A DNA stretch of 64,000 bases from Thuidium tamariscinum (GCA_947034885.2 OX344752.2:26354386-26418385), one strand, 5' to 3'. Positions 1-12,399 are shown, counted from the stretch's first letter. A program made the numbers and translations. The notes: generated by a model not told the origin, from the letters alone.

Positions 1-121
1 TTGAAAATGGGGGAAAAGTACATTCTAAGCTTTGATTATAAATCTCTTCTAGCCTTGGTTGGAAATAGCCACATCCTATAGGTTGGGTATGGATCCTTGA
101 TAAAAAATAGGTGGTTCTACC
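1..121 (+). repeat. Family B inverted-repeat element, right part, cut by window edge
   Basis: This is the right-hand part of the element seen complete at 1801-2227 and, reversed, at 26470-26890. It ends in GGTGGTTCTACC followed by TTA. The left end lies outside the window. Small ORFs across it are incidental. Confidence 0.7.
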
Positions 122-794
122 TTAGTACTAGTCTCCAAGAATTAATTGTTGAGAAGAGGTTACTGCAATCTCAGTCCAATTCTGTTGTGAGAGACAAGTA
201 TACTCATAATAAAGGTCGGTACCCCCAAATTGCCACTTTTTGCAAACATGCCCAGTTATTATTACTAGATTGGTCCAATTTTCACACTTTTTTAGGCAAT
301 TGGAAGAAGGTTCCAATGCACCAATGAACATGACATTTGTATAAGTTAGCATATGCAAAAATTATGAAGGGCCAATGCCTTTTCTTGGGTAGAAGGGACA
401 AAGCTTCTTTTTGGGTAGAATGAGGTCAGTGTAAATTCAATTCTTCTAAAACTTTATAAATATTGATTTTAGAGATGTATACCAAGTGACGATGGCAATG
501 GTAGGTAAGATGTGATTTAAAATTAATTAATTTTTTAACAAATGAACCGAATTTCATCGCAAAGGATAAATCACAAGTCCACCAGCCACAAGTGGCCTGG
601 CAGGGGAAAAGCTCAACAAAACAAGACAAAGCAACAACTGAACTAAGAGTGAGACCACCCCAAGACGCAATCCAGTGCGAGACTGCAGGCCTCTTGCTCG
701 CGGACGCGGAGCAGCGCCTTGCCACTCAGCCCTCCCATCGCGGCGGCTGGAACTCTGGAAGCCAGGTGCAATTTTGGATGCAAGCTTATCCATC
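122..794. other. No gene; AT-rich with a GC-richer patch
   Basis: The stretch from about 560 to 790 is clearly GC-richer than its surroundings and is open in several frames on both strands. None of the translations shows a family I recognise. It may be a fragment of old genic or promoter sequence. Confidence 0.4.
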
Positions 795-935
795 TTGGGG
801 GGGTCACATTATGGCCATCCAAGTCAAGAGGCCATGGTTTTCTCAAATCTGATTGGTGAAAATCATGGTTTCTCAAATCTGATTGGTAGAATCGACGGCC
901 TCTTGACTTAGATGGCCATAGTGTGAAACATCCCC
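795..935. repeat. Family C Tourist-like MITE, copy 1
   Basis: The left arm reads TCACATTATGGCCATCC and the right arm is its near reverse complement, ending GAAACATCCCC followed by TAA. Between the arms, a unit of about 30 bases (TCAAATCTGATTGGT) occurs twice in tandem. The left flank is eroded, so the TAA duplication is visible on the right only. Confidence 0.65.
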
Positions 936-975
936 TAAAATGGATTGCAGATTTGTGCTGTAAGAATTGATGTAA

Positions 976-1145
976 GGGGTGTTTCATACTATGGCTGTCC
1001 AAGTTGAGAGGCCATCAATTCTACCAATCAGATTTGAAAAACCACGATTTCCACCAATCAGATCTGAGAAAACCATGATTTTCACCAATCAGATTTGGGA
1101 AAACCATGGCCTCTCGACTTGGACAGCCATAGTGTGAAACACCCG
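976..1145. repeat. Family C Tourist-like MITE, copy 2, TAA target duplication
   Basis: It is flanked by TAA at 973-975 and 1146-1148. The terminal inverted repeats start GGGGTGTTTCATACTATGG on the left and CGGGTGTTTCACACTATGG on the reverse of the right. The interior holds three tandem copies of a CCACCAATCAGATTTGAG-type unit, in the opposite orientation to copy 1. A 3-base TWA duplication with G-rich ends fits the PIF/Harbinger (Tourist) class. Confidence 0.8.
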
Positions 1146-1800
1146 TAAGTTAAGCTTATGTCTTCAGTAAGTTATTTTCTAATGTAAAGTGCTGCCGGGT
1201 CCATGCAGTCTGGTCCGTCCGCTCTGCTCTTCAATATCTTGTGCTGACAATTTGTATTTATTTTTTGAAACACATGGACAATTAGGATCTTGTGCCGCTG
1301 ACATTCAAATCAGCTGGGTCGGTCTTGCAGTCCAAAAGAGTGGCTGCCCACACAAGAGTCCAAGCTCATGCTCATCATAGCACTTGGAGGCAAACCTCCA
1401 CCGGTGCCTTGGCCACGGACGGACGGACGGCTGCAGCTGCAACAACAACGACGCACCCCCAGGTGCACTTTTCCTTCAGTTGGAGGGATGGACACAAACC
1501 GCCCACAAGATGTGAACCAGCTTGTCGGCTGGGGATTGGATAGCGGTCACTACCGTACCGTAGTAGGTGACACGGCGAGCGTAATCCAACGGAAATGCCC
1601 TCAAGAAGAAGACCCATTGCGAGTCAAATTTGTCATGTGGGTTCTTGTCGGAGTCAATTTTTTAGTCTACGCCTACCACGTTTCTAATGGTGGATGGCGG
1701 GGAGGCCTTGGATTAGCGGGACTCAAAGTAGATGTAAGTTAGTGACTTAGGATTTGCAAGGTAAGAGGTAATAACCTTATTCATCTCTAACGGCAAGTAA
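1146..1800. other. No gene recognised; mixed GC content
   Basis: A 124-codon open frame starts near 1368 and ends at 1742, but its translation resembles no family I know. The frame is open in more than one phase, as expected of GC-richer non-coding DNA. Confidence 0.35.
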
Positions 1801-2227
1801 GGTAGAACCACCCATATCCAAGAACTTAAGCAATTTTGGAATAGATCATGAAGAGTATGAGGCTATGTAAATGTTTCCCATGTAGAAAGATAGGAAATAT
1901 GAAGATTGCAAATTTTTCATAATTTTATTCCCAAAACTGAAATTACTATGATTTTTGGAAGCCAAAAAATGTTGAGAATCTATAGCCAATGTCTAGACTT
2001 TTCTATTTCCAATCATTTAAGAGACTACTTTTCTTATCAGTACTTTCGGCACATTTTATGACACTTTTGGGACATGTGTCATAACCTTCCTAATTCCAAT
2101 CTTGAAAATGACAAAAAAAATATTCCAAATTTTGATTGGAAATCTCTCCTAGTTTTTGTTGTGTACTTTTGTGACCACATCCTATTAGTTAGGAATGGGC
2201 CCTTAGTTGGAAATATGTGTTTCTACC
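1801..2227 (+). repeat. Family B inverted-repeat element, complete copy
   Basis: It starts GGTAGAACCACCCAT and ends GTGTTTCTACC, an imperfect terminal inverted repeat. The interior matches the reverse of 26470-26890 along its length, including the AACTTAAGCAATTTTGGAAT-like and TTTTGGAAGCCAAAAA-like blocks. The left flank is TAA and the right flank TTG. There is no coding capacity. Confidence 0.75.
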
Positions 2228-2789
2228 TTGAAACATCCTTGAACGAATTAGGAGAAGAATTATTGTTTGTCCACTCATCTTTCTCCATATGCATTTTCTT
2301 CAATAAGTTGGAGGAATGAAGGTTTCCTATTGTGACTTCCCCTATTAACCTCTAATGACCCAAGTGACCATTTTATAGTTGTTGCCCCTCATTTTTTGAG
2401 CTTCCCGTTCTATGGAGGGAGTATCTCATTGCATTGCAATGTTCTATGTTTCATTCATTTGGGAAACCTTCTGAAAAACTCAGCGATGGCACTCCCTGGA
2501 CATTCGTAGTTATGAAAATTGTAGCTCCTTATTGTATCATGTATGAAAACTTACTTCCACAAAGACAAATAACTTCAAATAGTGAGGCTATCATCAACAA
2601 ATTTGCAAATTCAACCACCTTCACTTCAGGTGGGGGCTGGGCATCCAAACATGTGAATTTGGGATTGTCCATGTGTTTCATAAAGAAGAAAAACAAAACC
2701 CTTCCCAAGTCCCCATCCATGATTGGCCATTTGTGGGAAGAGCCAATCGAATTGTTTCCACCAGGATGGGTCCAAGCCCATTGACTTAA
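2228..2789. other. No gene; unique-looking AT-rich DNA
   Basis: A 116-codon open frame (2434-2784) runs here, but it has no recognisable motif and abuts the family A element. I treat it as chance. Confidence 0.35.
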
Positions 2790-3060
2790 GGTAGGTACAC
2801 CCAAAAGCGCCACTTATTCATACTGAGCCTAGTTCCTGATATTAATTAGTTCAAATTTTTATGTAGTCTTGTTGACAAGTGAAAGCATGTTCCAACGCAC
2901 CAAAGAATGCAGAATTTGGATACCATATGCAAAAGTTATTAACAGTTCAAGTGTGTTTCTGAAAGCGCCATCTACAGTCTGTGAACATGACTGATTTCGG
3001 AAATGTATGTGCACTGTAGATGACGCTTTTAGGAACATGGCGCTTTTGGGTGTACCTACC
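2790..3060 (+). repeat. Family A MITE, copy 1 (near-perfect inverted ends)
   Basis: The left end reads TAAGGTAGGTACACCC and the right end mirrors it. All 26 bases of 2787-2812 pair with 3038-3063. The interior carries the diagnostic AAGTGAAAGCATGTTCC and GATGACGCTTTTAGG blocks found in the other four copies. Flanks are TAA on the left and TTA on the right. It is short and non-coding, Tourist-like. Confidence 0.85.
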
Positions 3061-3173
3061 TTAGTTAGTCTTTGAACTTGAACCCCTTCTCCAAGGCCAA
3101 GTGTTGCCTTGAAATTGAGTGACAAGAGAAATTGTGTTTCAAAGAAGAAAAATAAAATTGAGTGACAGAGTAA

Positions 3174-3314
3174 GGGGCGTTTTACACTACGTCCGTCGAA
3201 GTTGAGAGGTCATGGTTTTCTTAAATTTGATTGGTGAAAATCATGGTTTCTCAAATTTGATTGGTAGAATCAACAACTTCTCGACTTGGATGGCCATAGT
3301 GTGAAATCAGCCCC
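3174..3314. repeat. Family C Tourist-like MITE, copy 3, TAA target duplication
   Basis: TAA at 3171-3173 and 3315-3317 flank inverted ends that start GGGGCGTTTTACACTA on the left and GGGGCTGATTTCACACTA on the reverse of the right. The interior again has the duplicated AAATTTGATTGGT unit. Confidence 0.8.
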
Positions 3315-3520
3315 TAAGCTTACCTTTCTTGAGGGCCTATGGCAACTAGCCAACAACTCAACTTCTAACCCCAATTTTAATCCCTAAATGCCCGAGGCAC
3401 CAAAATCTAGTGTTTGCAAAACTTTGAAGTCAAACCAAACTTAACCAAGTTGCTATTTTTTGTAGTTTAATATTTTTGAAAAGTTCTTTGTGAAGTCTAG
3501 TTTTAGCATCAAAAATCCGA

Positions 3521-3644
3521 TCTTGGAAATAATCAATAGTGATTTTTCTATTGAAGATTTTGTGCAAGGATATCCATTAGAATCTTGAAAATAATCAATA
3601 GTGATTTTTCTATTGAAGATTTTGTGCAAGGATATCCATTGCAA
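3521..3644. repeat. 62-base tandem duplication inside family J
   Basis: Two nearly identical 62-base units start TCTTGGAAATAATC and TCTTGAAAATAATC. They make an apparent 85-codon reverse open frame that is merely the repeat translated twice. Confidence 0.85.
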
Positions 3645-3753
3645 TCTTGACTTCCGGTAGTGTTGAGAGCTCTTGGAAATGAGCCTCAAATACACTAGAT
3701 CTTGGATCAAAAATCACATTCAAAATTCATTTAAAAAAACTATAGTGTAGATT

Positions 3754-4681
3754 TTAATCCCTAAAATTCTTTGACTATATTTACTCCAAAATTGGTCAAA
3801 AATTGCCATTTTTAGTATCAATATCAATTTTTTTCTTAAAAATATTTTTTGAGATTTGTAACCGTAGGATCTTGTAGTAAATCAGTTTGTTAACATGTGC
3901 AACAAATTTCAGAGTTTTTCACCGTGTAGATTGCAAGATATTTTCATTTTAATGCTCAAATTTTTTTTTCACCCTACAGAAAACAGGGCAGCTGCACTTC
4001 AGAAGGCAAAAATTATATGAAAAATGGTCCAAAATGTTTGAGCCTCTTTGTATTCATTCTTGAGGCCAAGTAAGGTACTTGCCTAAAATTTTTCAAATTG
4101 TTTAGAATTGTACAACATATAGGAAAGAAATAGCAAGTAAATAGAAGTAGCAAATGATTCAATATACAAAATTGTTAAGAATTTATTCATGAAATTGAAA
4201 AAATGCCAATTCCAATAGTTGCAATGTTGCAATAAATAATCCACATCCTATGATTTAGTTTTTTGGAAAAATACTGAAAATTGAGTGAAATAAAGGACTT
4301 GAAAGTTTATTTTAGAATAGAGAATCCATGGTTGCCTGCAAACAAAAAAAATCTCATAACTTTTGACTCATTGATCAAAATGGAATGATTCAAAGATTTC
4401 CATACATATACAAGTGATGAAAACCAATTTCAAATTTTTGATTTTGAAAAAAAGTGATTTTTTCCAACTTGCCCAAACTACCTAGTTACGGAAAAAAAAT
4501 ATTAGGCCATAACTTTTGACTCATATTTCCAAATACCCTAATTTTTAGTACACATTGAAGATATTCCTCGTTCCCACCTTCTATTAAAATTTGGGCCCAA
4601 AATATGAAAATCTCCACTTACATGTACTTGCCCAAAATCGCTATGTTGCCAAATTTTACATGTTGGTCTTTTAGGGGTTAA
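3754..4681 (+). mobile_element. Family H TTAA element, copy 1 (928 bases)
   Basis: It runs from TTAATCCCTAAAATTC to GGTCTTTTAGGGGTTAA, so a TTAA bounds each end and the inner ends are a short CCCTAAA inverted repeat. The body matches 4721-5650, the reverse of 18803-19729 and the reverse of 58772-59614. Shared landmarks are CATAACTTTTGACTCAT, TTGTACAACATAT, GTAGATTGCAAGATAT and GCCCAAAATCGCTATG. It has no open frame of consequence. Confidence 0.8.
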
Positions 4682-4720
4682 GAAGCCATAAGTTGATTGG
4701 GGTTATACATGTTAGGTTCT

Positions 4721-5650
4721 TTAACCCCTCAAGGTTTTTGACTATGTTTTCACCAAAATTGCTCCAAAACTGTCATTTCTAGGACAACTACCAAAATTTA
4801 GAAAAAATATATTTTTTGAATAATGTAACCATAGGATCTTTTAGTGAACTAGTTTGAGAAGATGTAGAAATTTTTTTAGAAAGTTTCACCATGTAGATTG
4901 CAAGATATTAGTATTTGAAGTTACAAAAATCCTTTTTTTACTACTACGAAAATTCGGGTAGTTGCAGTTTAGAAGGCCATATTTGTATGAAAAAATGTTC
5001 AAAATGGTTGTTACTCTTTGGATTCATCTTCAATTGAAGCTGGCTACATGCTTGAAACTTTTCAAATCATTTGGAATTGTACAACATGTACAAAAAAAAT
5101 AGTAAGTACAAAGAAGTAGAGAATAATTCGAAATACTAAATTGTTAACAATTTATTTATCGAATTGAAAAATGCCAAACCCAATGGTTGAAATGTTGTAA
5201 TAAATAATCTACACCCAATGTTTTTATTTTTATTCAAAAATGTTGAAAATTGAGTACAATAAAGGACTTCAAAGTATATTTTAGCACAGAAAATCCATAA
5301 CTACCCGCAAACTAAGTTTCTTCATAACTTTTGACTCATTAATCCAAATGGAATGATTCAAGTTTTCCACATATATATAAATCTATAAAACCAATTTCAA
5401 ATTTTGGTTTTCCCAAAAAGTGATTTTTTCTTATCTACCCAAACTGCTCGGTTGAGAAATAAACAACATATTATGCAATAACTTTTCAACCATGTAGTCA
5501 AAAGTCACGAAAATTATTGGGCTTTAAAGATACTCCTCATTCACATCTTCTATTAAAGTTTGATTCCAAAATATGAAAATCTCTAGTCACATGTAACTGC
5601 CCAAAATCGCTATGTTGCCAAAAAAGGCATGTTTGTCCTTTAGGGGTTAA
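4721..5650 (+). mobile_element. Family H TTAA element, copy 2 (930 bases)
   Basis: It begins TTAACCCCTCAAGG and ends TGTCCTTTAGGGGTTAA. It lies in the same direction as copy 1 and is separated from it by a 39-base spacer. The length match to copy 1 (928) and to 18803-19729 (927) supports these boundaries. Confidence 0.8.
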
Positions 5651-5933
5651 CCTCATATTTTTTTGGTCACCATTTTTTAGATTCAACTTGTGAAAAGAGG
5701 GTTGAAAGTTTTTTGCAGTTTTAACACCTTCATGGTCAAACATTATAATCTTTCACTCTATAAGTGATATTGTTGTGTTTTCTTTTCCTATTAGATCCCT
5801 CACATGTCTACTTTGAATTGGTATGGATACAATTTTTTTAAAATTGATACAACTTATCAAAATGTTGGCATTTTGTTCAATTTAGAGCAAATTCCAAGTC
5901 ACTCAAAACAGGCCTTGGGCATTTAGGGGCTAA

Positions 5934-6825
5934 CATAAGCTTAACTTAAACTTCACCTCTTCTTGGGGATCATTCCATGGCCCCCATCCATGGAATGATG
6001 TTGCACACTAAACACATTCAATGGAATTTGTCCATTTGTTTCTTTAAAAATAAAAAAAAACAGAATACATTAGTAGCACGGGTTTTTTTAGGCAATTATT
6101 AGACTAAAAGCACCCAAAAAATTTCTTCCGCACCAAGCCTTTAGAAAAATTTGGAGGACAAAAAATTTAAAAGCCAGATGTAAATTTTCAGTCACACCCT
6201 ATTTGCCACTACCTTAACAAAGACTACTAGGATTTGCTACCATGTCGCCACCTATCTAGATGTTGATTCAACAACTTTACATTTGCAATCGCTTAAAATA
6301 TACCAAAGTTGGGGATATAGGTATAGATTGTAGCCACATATATAAGGGCACCTTCATGCTATTTCAAGGTTTTGTCACTTCCTTTGAAGCTACAATTTTC
6401 TTGCTCTCAATTTTACTTGATTTTTTCTACCAATTGCAATCTTTGAGGTTGCATTTTTGTTGCACAAATCGTTTAAAACTTCATGCACATGAATTAGGAT
6501 GATATTAGACTTTGAAACCCAAGGACATGAATGAGCTATAGTTCATGTGCATGAACTTGTGAGTTATAGTTTTCATAATTTATGTGCATCCCATTTTGCA
6601 CCACTTAGTTGCCCTATTTTGCACCAATCTAAGAGTTGTAGTCGGCAAAAATGTTTTTTGGATTTTTGTTTTGACATCGTACAACTTACACTTATTCCAA
6701 ACCTGGAGCCAAATATTGCACCAAAAGTAAATTTGAGTGTCACATAACCTGAACCACTTATTCTTCACATGGAGCCCAAATCCAGATTCCCTTAAAAAAA
6801 ATTTAAAAAACCCACTAATTAGTAA
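5934..6825. other. No gene; AT-rich
   Basis: Only short open frames of up to about 86 codons occur and none is recognisable. An inverted CATGGCCCCCATCCATGG hairpin-like word sits near 5977-5994. I see nothing else. Confidence 0.4.
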
Positions 6826-7095
6826 GGTGGGTACACCCAAAATTGCACCTCACCTAAAAGTGCCATCTATAGTTGTTGTACATTTCTGAATTCCATTATA
6901 TACCTATTTGGCTGGAGCACTTTTAGAAACAGACTTTGAACCTTAATAACTTTTGCATACTGTATCCGAATGCTGCGTTTTTTGATACATTGGAATGTGC
7001 TTTCACTTGCCAAGAAGACTATATGAAAATTTGATCAGACCAATAACAGTTACTAGGCGCAGTACCAAAAAGTGACACTTTTAGGTGTACCCACC
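6826..7095 (-). repeat. Family A MITE, copy 2
   Basis: The ends are TAAGGTGGGTACACCC and TAGGTGTACCCACCTTA. The interior is the reverse of copy 1, with CTTTCACTTGCCAAGAAG and AATAACTTTTGCATA. It is flanked by TAA and TTA. Confidence 0.8.
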
Positions 7096-7482
7096 TTAGA
7101 TGGAATTCCATGGAACCGCAGAAAACACTGAGCCCATCCATTGGCTCCAATGCCACAGGTGGGGCAGATCGGAAAGCTGGCTACAAGATAGTTTGTTAGA
7201 TTTTTTTGGTTGTTTTCTGGAAAAGTGCTGATGAGGCAACATACAAGAAAATGATGTAGACAAATATTTTTTGTACTCCTCTATACATAGGATGAAACTA
7301 TCCTTTCATGTTGGGATGAATTTCATTTAAAGTTGATAATTTCATCTAAATTGTTTAAAAAATCAAAACCACTTGGCATCATCATCCAATTTTTCTTCAC
7401 ATTTTTCCTTTTCAACATAGTGCTTTCCAATTATTTTGGGTGGTATTAGGCATTTTAATGCCTAAACAAAATTTGTACTGAA

Positions 7483-7690
7483 GTAGCTTAAGCCAATACC
7501 AATCATTGACTTTATATAGGACTCTCATTGACTCTAGAATGAGAATCTATGAGAGAAGTGCATGATTTAACTTCACTTATTGTGAAGCTAAAACATATAC
7601 TACTATCTTAAATTCTCACTCTAAAGTCAATGAAGGCCCCACATTTGGGTAGTATATGTTAAATTGACAATTGGTATTGGATTAAGCTAC
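7483..7690. repeat. Family M foldback element
   Basis: The left end GTAGCTTAAGCCAATACC and right end GGTATTGGATTAAGCTAC are inverted repeats; 20 of 21 terminal positions pair. A second inverted pair lies inside (GACTCTAGAATGAGAA against TTCTCACTCTAAAGTC), so most of the 208 bases can fold back. No clear target duplication is seen. Confidence 0.7.
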
Positions 7691-8897
7691 CTTATAAGAG
7701 TTCACCAATAAGGTAGACCAACCCAATTCTACTAGTTTTCTCTTTCCACCATCCTATTTTTAGCCCCATTTCCACCATAGAACTCATCCAAATCCATTTA
7801 CTTTTATAACAATTTCAATGCATTCATTTCAACATGGGCAATGTATTAGTCTTTGATCGGTGGATACTCAAATGTTAATAGGTATATGGAATGGAAATTA
7901 TAGGTTGTTTGGGGAACATTTATGAATCTCCATATTTGCGTAGTTTTGTTATTCTAAGCACACCACTGTAGAAGTTCATAGAAATTAGAATTTTAATTGA
8001 AAATTTATAATCCTTCTAGGGTTTGATTTGGAAAAACATGCACATCGATTTGAAAAATAGGTGCCCCTTTTGGAATTGGCCACAAGATATTAAAATTGCA
8101 AATCAAGGTGGTAATAGGCTTGTGTAACTTAGTAAGGGGTCCATTGAGAGCAATAACATACAAGTTTATTGGAATGAGACTTGGCTTCTCAAGTACACTC
8201 GCTTAGACACTCTTTTGGCATGAAGCACACTTTGGGATGTAAGTCAAATTGTGAAATTATATTCCCCTTCACTAATTTCTCAACATTCGACAATATATAA
8301 ACATTTATTGTCACAATACAAGGATGTACTACTATTGAATTAGTTATTGGTGTAGTTGAAACTTATTAACCTCAATGTGTACAAATGGAAGTACTTGAAG
8401 AAATATTTGTTGACTTTGATGACTTATAGAGTAACTTTTGTGGGATAAGAGCATCTCATACATCCCTCCAATTACTTGAGTCCCTTCAATTGAGATTTGT
8501 TCAATTTAGAGGGGATAGCCATTTGTATCCCCAATAATACAATTCACTAAAATATACTTCCAACTAGTCACAAGTCACATAACTTGCAAAAATAATAAAG
8601 TAAGCTATCATTTATTATAACGACTTGCTAATCCTAGAAGAAAATGTAGCTTGCAGAGGGATTAGTAACCCCTTCAAATATGACTAATTTAATGTGCCGA
8701 ATTGAAGATAGAAGTTGACACATGCTAAAATGCTTATCATCCAACAACTAGAGGGATTGGAATAATTTGTAGGGTGTAAAAAGATGCTCTAAGGCAACCT
8801 AATTGTAAAGGTAATCTAATTTCAATATTTAGTGTAAGTTACTTGCTTACATTAAGGCAATTTAGTAACACTTTAATAAATAAATCAAAAGTTGTGG
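7691..8897. other. No gene; AT-rich
   Basis: No open frame is long enough to appear and I recognise no repeat family here. Confidence 0.4.
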
Positions 8898-10770
8898 CTA
8901 ATCCCTAAGTTCTTTGTCTATATTTTCATCTAAAATGCTCTCAAACTGCAATTTCTAATACAACTAGCAAAATTTAGGAAATAGTCATTTTTGGACACAA
9001 GTAACTATCAAATCTTGTAACACTCTAGTTTAAAAAGATGTAGAGAATTTTTTTTAAATTTCCACAATGTACATTGTAAGATATAAGCATTTTAATTGAC
9101 AAAAATCCTTTTTTTTAGCCCTAAAATAAATAATGATGCTAGTACGTGAGCATGAAGATGTGAACATGTGAACCTTGAGTATGTATATAAATTAGTATAA
9201 TACAACAATTGATGGTGATTATGATATAAACACATATAATATAGGTATTTGTAGACAATTGCACTATAATTGTAGAAAGTTTCTACTCTATAGACACCTA
9301 TATCATAGGTATGTAGTCCTCTAGGCTCATAGGCTTACATAGTAGCAACCCTCTTTCATTCTTCAAAGCAAGTTGTACTAAAAAAATCTATGTCCTATGA
9401 TTTGATTTTCCTTGAAAAACATTAAAAATTGAGTTAAATAATAGACTTCAAAGTTTACTTTAGAATAGAAAATCCATAACTACCTACAAACTGAAACTCC
9501 TCATAATTTTATTTTCATTAATGAAAACACAACAATTCAAAGCTTTTCATGAGTATATGAATCTTAAAAAACAAATTTCAAAATTTTAATTCTTAACCCC
9601 AAAGTGACATTCAATTTTTGGGGTTCAAAAACATCATTGCTTTTGAAGCTTTATGGATCTAAATGTCTTCAAATTAAATCTCAACCATACAATATTGTAG
9701 TGTACATATTGTAGATGACATGTACAAAATTTGAAGTCATTTGGCCACACAAATTGGAAGGGATCATAATGTTTTAGTGTTGAAAATGGATGCTGAAATT
9801 TGATTTCTAAATCTACTCAAATGAAAAACTTTACACTACAAAATTATTCAAATCTAATATACAAAGACATTGATGGAAAAAAAAATCCATTCAATAGACT
9901 CATTGTGTCTACAAAACAACTTTGTAATGTCAAAAATCAACAAGAAAAAATGCAAAAAACACATCTAAAGCTAAACCTCCTTCTACTAGAATGCTTCTTA
10001 GTCACTCATTAATTCTTGGATTAACATAAAATTTTAGCCACACAAACTAGACTAGTATGCACAACTTTTCCAAAAAAGAATTATTGAAAATAAACTTTGT
10101 ATGAAGAAGAAACAAACTGCCAAAGTTAATTGTACTCTAATAATGGCAAGATTTTCAACTCCAAATTGCTCCCAAACATTCAAAACAACTTGGATTGACA
10201 TGAAAACTTTACCACAATAACTATACTTCAAGGAAAACAAAACCCAACAAATTATATTGAAAATGAGCAATGGATGAAGGAGATACAAGGCCCCAAAGTT
10301 GCAGCCCTAAAATGCAGTTTGGTAAACTCAAATTGAAGTCGTGAACTTTGATTGGCTTCCAAAAAATCAATACATCATTCTTGGATCAATCTGAAAATTT
10401 TAGCACACAAACTAGAGAGGAGAATAAAATTTTCCTAAAAGTTTTATTGAATTTGAACCTTGGATGCAAAAATTACAATACTTTGAACAAGACTTGAAAC
10501 TATATGAAGATACTTTCTGTCCTATTTGTCTTTTGGGGGTTAGAGAAGTGATTATTTTTTAGCTCCCTAGGTAGCAAAAGAAAACTACATATTATACAAT
10601 ATTCTTTCACCATTTAATCAAAATTTTATAAAAATTGTTGAGCCTTAATGAAAAACCTTCTCTATATGTTGTATGAAAATTTTCAAAGAAAAAAAATCCA
10701 TTTACAATAAGTTGTATAAAATTACTATGTAGTTGCCCAAAAAATGTAGCTTCGTCCTTTAAGGGTTTAA
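8898..10770 (+). mobile_element. Family H TTAA element, copy 3, split by a family I insertion
   Basis: The left H part (8898-9592) starts CTAATCCCTAAGTTCTTTG and follows the H body to the AATTTCAAAATTTTAATTC point. The right H part (10544-10770) resumes at GAAGTGATTATTTTTTAG and ends CGTCCTTTAAGGGTTTAA. In intact copies these two pieces are adjacent, for example near 5398-5440. The break is exactly at the TTAA that starts the I element. Confidence 0.75.
9593..10543 (+). mobile_element. Family I TTAA element, copy 1 (951 bases), nested in H
   Basis: It starts TTAACCCCAAAGTGAC and ends CTTTTGGGGGTTAG. The interior matches the reverse of 31869-33146 and the right part of 22339-23694. Shared landmarks are TTATTGAATTTGAACC-like, TTTAGCACACAAACTAG and ATGAAGGAGATACAAGG. 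It lies inside H copy 3. The short open frames here are not conserved between copies. Confidence 0.75.
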
Positions 10771-12300
10771 TTGAGTGATTCCAATATAAAATGGAATCAA
10801 TAATCAAATTTTTTTTTTATAAAAGAAATATGAAAACGTATAACTTGTTGGATAGGTTTTTGTCTTCAAGGCATTAGTAGAAACAGACTCTAATTTAGTT
10901 GTCATATGTAGATAGATGAACAATACATCAAAAAAGATTGAAATGGCAATTTAGAACAGTTGTGGGTCTTATCATGGGCTATTTCCTTTGTCTTCCTTCA
11001 TTTGATTTCTACTATTGAAGGAAGGTTTTTATCTGAGGTTTTTATTAAGTTGTTGTCATTTATAAGTTGAAAAATGTATTGAATTCATTTTGCAAATAAT
11101 CAAGGAATCTCTTCGAAAGTAAATGTATGAATTTGGTATTACAAATTTAATTATGAATTATAATTATAAAAATAAATTACATATGCTTAGGCATGTATTG
11201 CTTGGAAGGACATTCTAATTGCTAGAATTGGAAAAAATTAAATTCTCTGTTAGAGTTTTTAGCGATTTTTAATTTTTAATTTATTTTTCTATTGCTTCTC
11301 ATTTACAACTTTTTTAGATAGTTCGTCAAGTTTAAACTTTCTTAAATAACATTGTAGAATTTTGAGTAAGAAATTTAGAAGAAAAAAAACATTGAAGAAA
11401 ATAATGCAAGGTGAATTTGAATGTTTTAATCTTATAAATAGATTTTGAGCCTCATTTTGATCACAACCTAGGGTTTATAATTTATTAGACACATGTAAGT
11501 TAATAGAAGTTAAGTCTTTGAAGTGTTCTCTACTTTATATTCTAATAGTTGTATTATAACCTCAGAAAGCCCAAATTATCACACTTTTAGGTGATAAAAC
11601 TATAAAGTTAAATAAAAATATAATTAAAGTATTGTGAGGTGAAGAATTGTTCAAGTTCATTACTATCACAAAACATTTTGGAAAATCTAATGATAATGAT
11701 TTTCTATTACAAAATTTGTAAAAAGGATTCATTCCAAAAGTTTAATTTTCTAGTTCTAAGATCTTTTGGTGATGAAATTCAAATGCACTACATCTTGGGG
11801 GGAAACTACATTAAAATATTGATTTAAGGTACATGCCTATACAACTCCATAACCTTGAAGCCTTGCAACTACTAAGTTGTTGGAGACAATTGTATTTTAA
11901 AAACCATGTTTCAAAAATAAATGAAGAATTTGTAAGAAATGGAACAAAGTATGATTGCAAAATAAACATTTAACTAATTTACTAATGTTTTCTTGGGATG
12001 CCATTTATATCAAAAGAAAATTGCAATTTTTATCTAAAAGTAGTTTATATGACAACCTATAGATTTTAAATGAATTCTAAAATGATCTAATGGTCATCGC
12101 TGATTGCCTCTCTTCAACCAAAAAATCTACCAATTAATTTTTTACAATATCAAGTCTTCACTACCCAATTTCCTCTAGACTCAAATTGACATTGACTAAA
12201 AAGCCAATTTCAAATTGAAAGTACTAATGAATATTGCATCTTTGGATTAGGTATGAGATCCTTTCCACATTGGTGAGATTTCATAGCATATGCAATCATG
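10771..12300. other. No gene; AT-rich
   Basis: No open frame above about 62 codons occurs and no element end is recognised. Confidence 0.4.
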
Positions 12301-12399
12301 GTTTGGATGCACATTTCAATTTGGCCAATTAATGTTAAGGATCTACTTATTCCACTCTCTTCTCTCTTCTTTACAATTTTTGATGAAGATTCAATAGAA

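Larger units (their letters stand above)
3377..5933 (+). mobile_element. Family J TTAA element, copy 1, carrying an inserted H-H block
   Basis: The outer ends are TTAATCCCTAAATGCCC on the left (from 3377) and GGGCATTTAGGGGCTAA on the right (to 5933). These are inverted repeats of each other with few mismatches. The J sequence is only about 380 bases on the left and 280 on the right; between them, 3754-5650 holds two complete H elements. The reverse of 57493-58440 is a second J copy without any H, and there the two J halves are contiguous through a TTAA. No coding region is visible. I infer a non-autonomous DNA element that took the H block at a TTAA. Confidence 0.75.

Noticed and set aside
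1368..1742. 124-codon plus-strand frame with a hydrophobic stretch near its end
   Set aside because: There is no family resemblance, no coding-like neighbour and no splice context. A chance frame is likelier.
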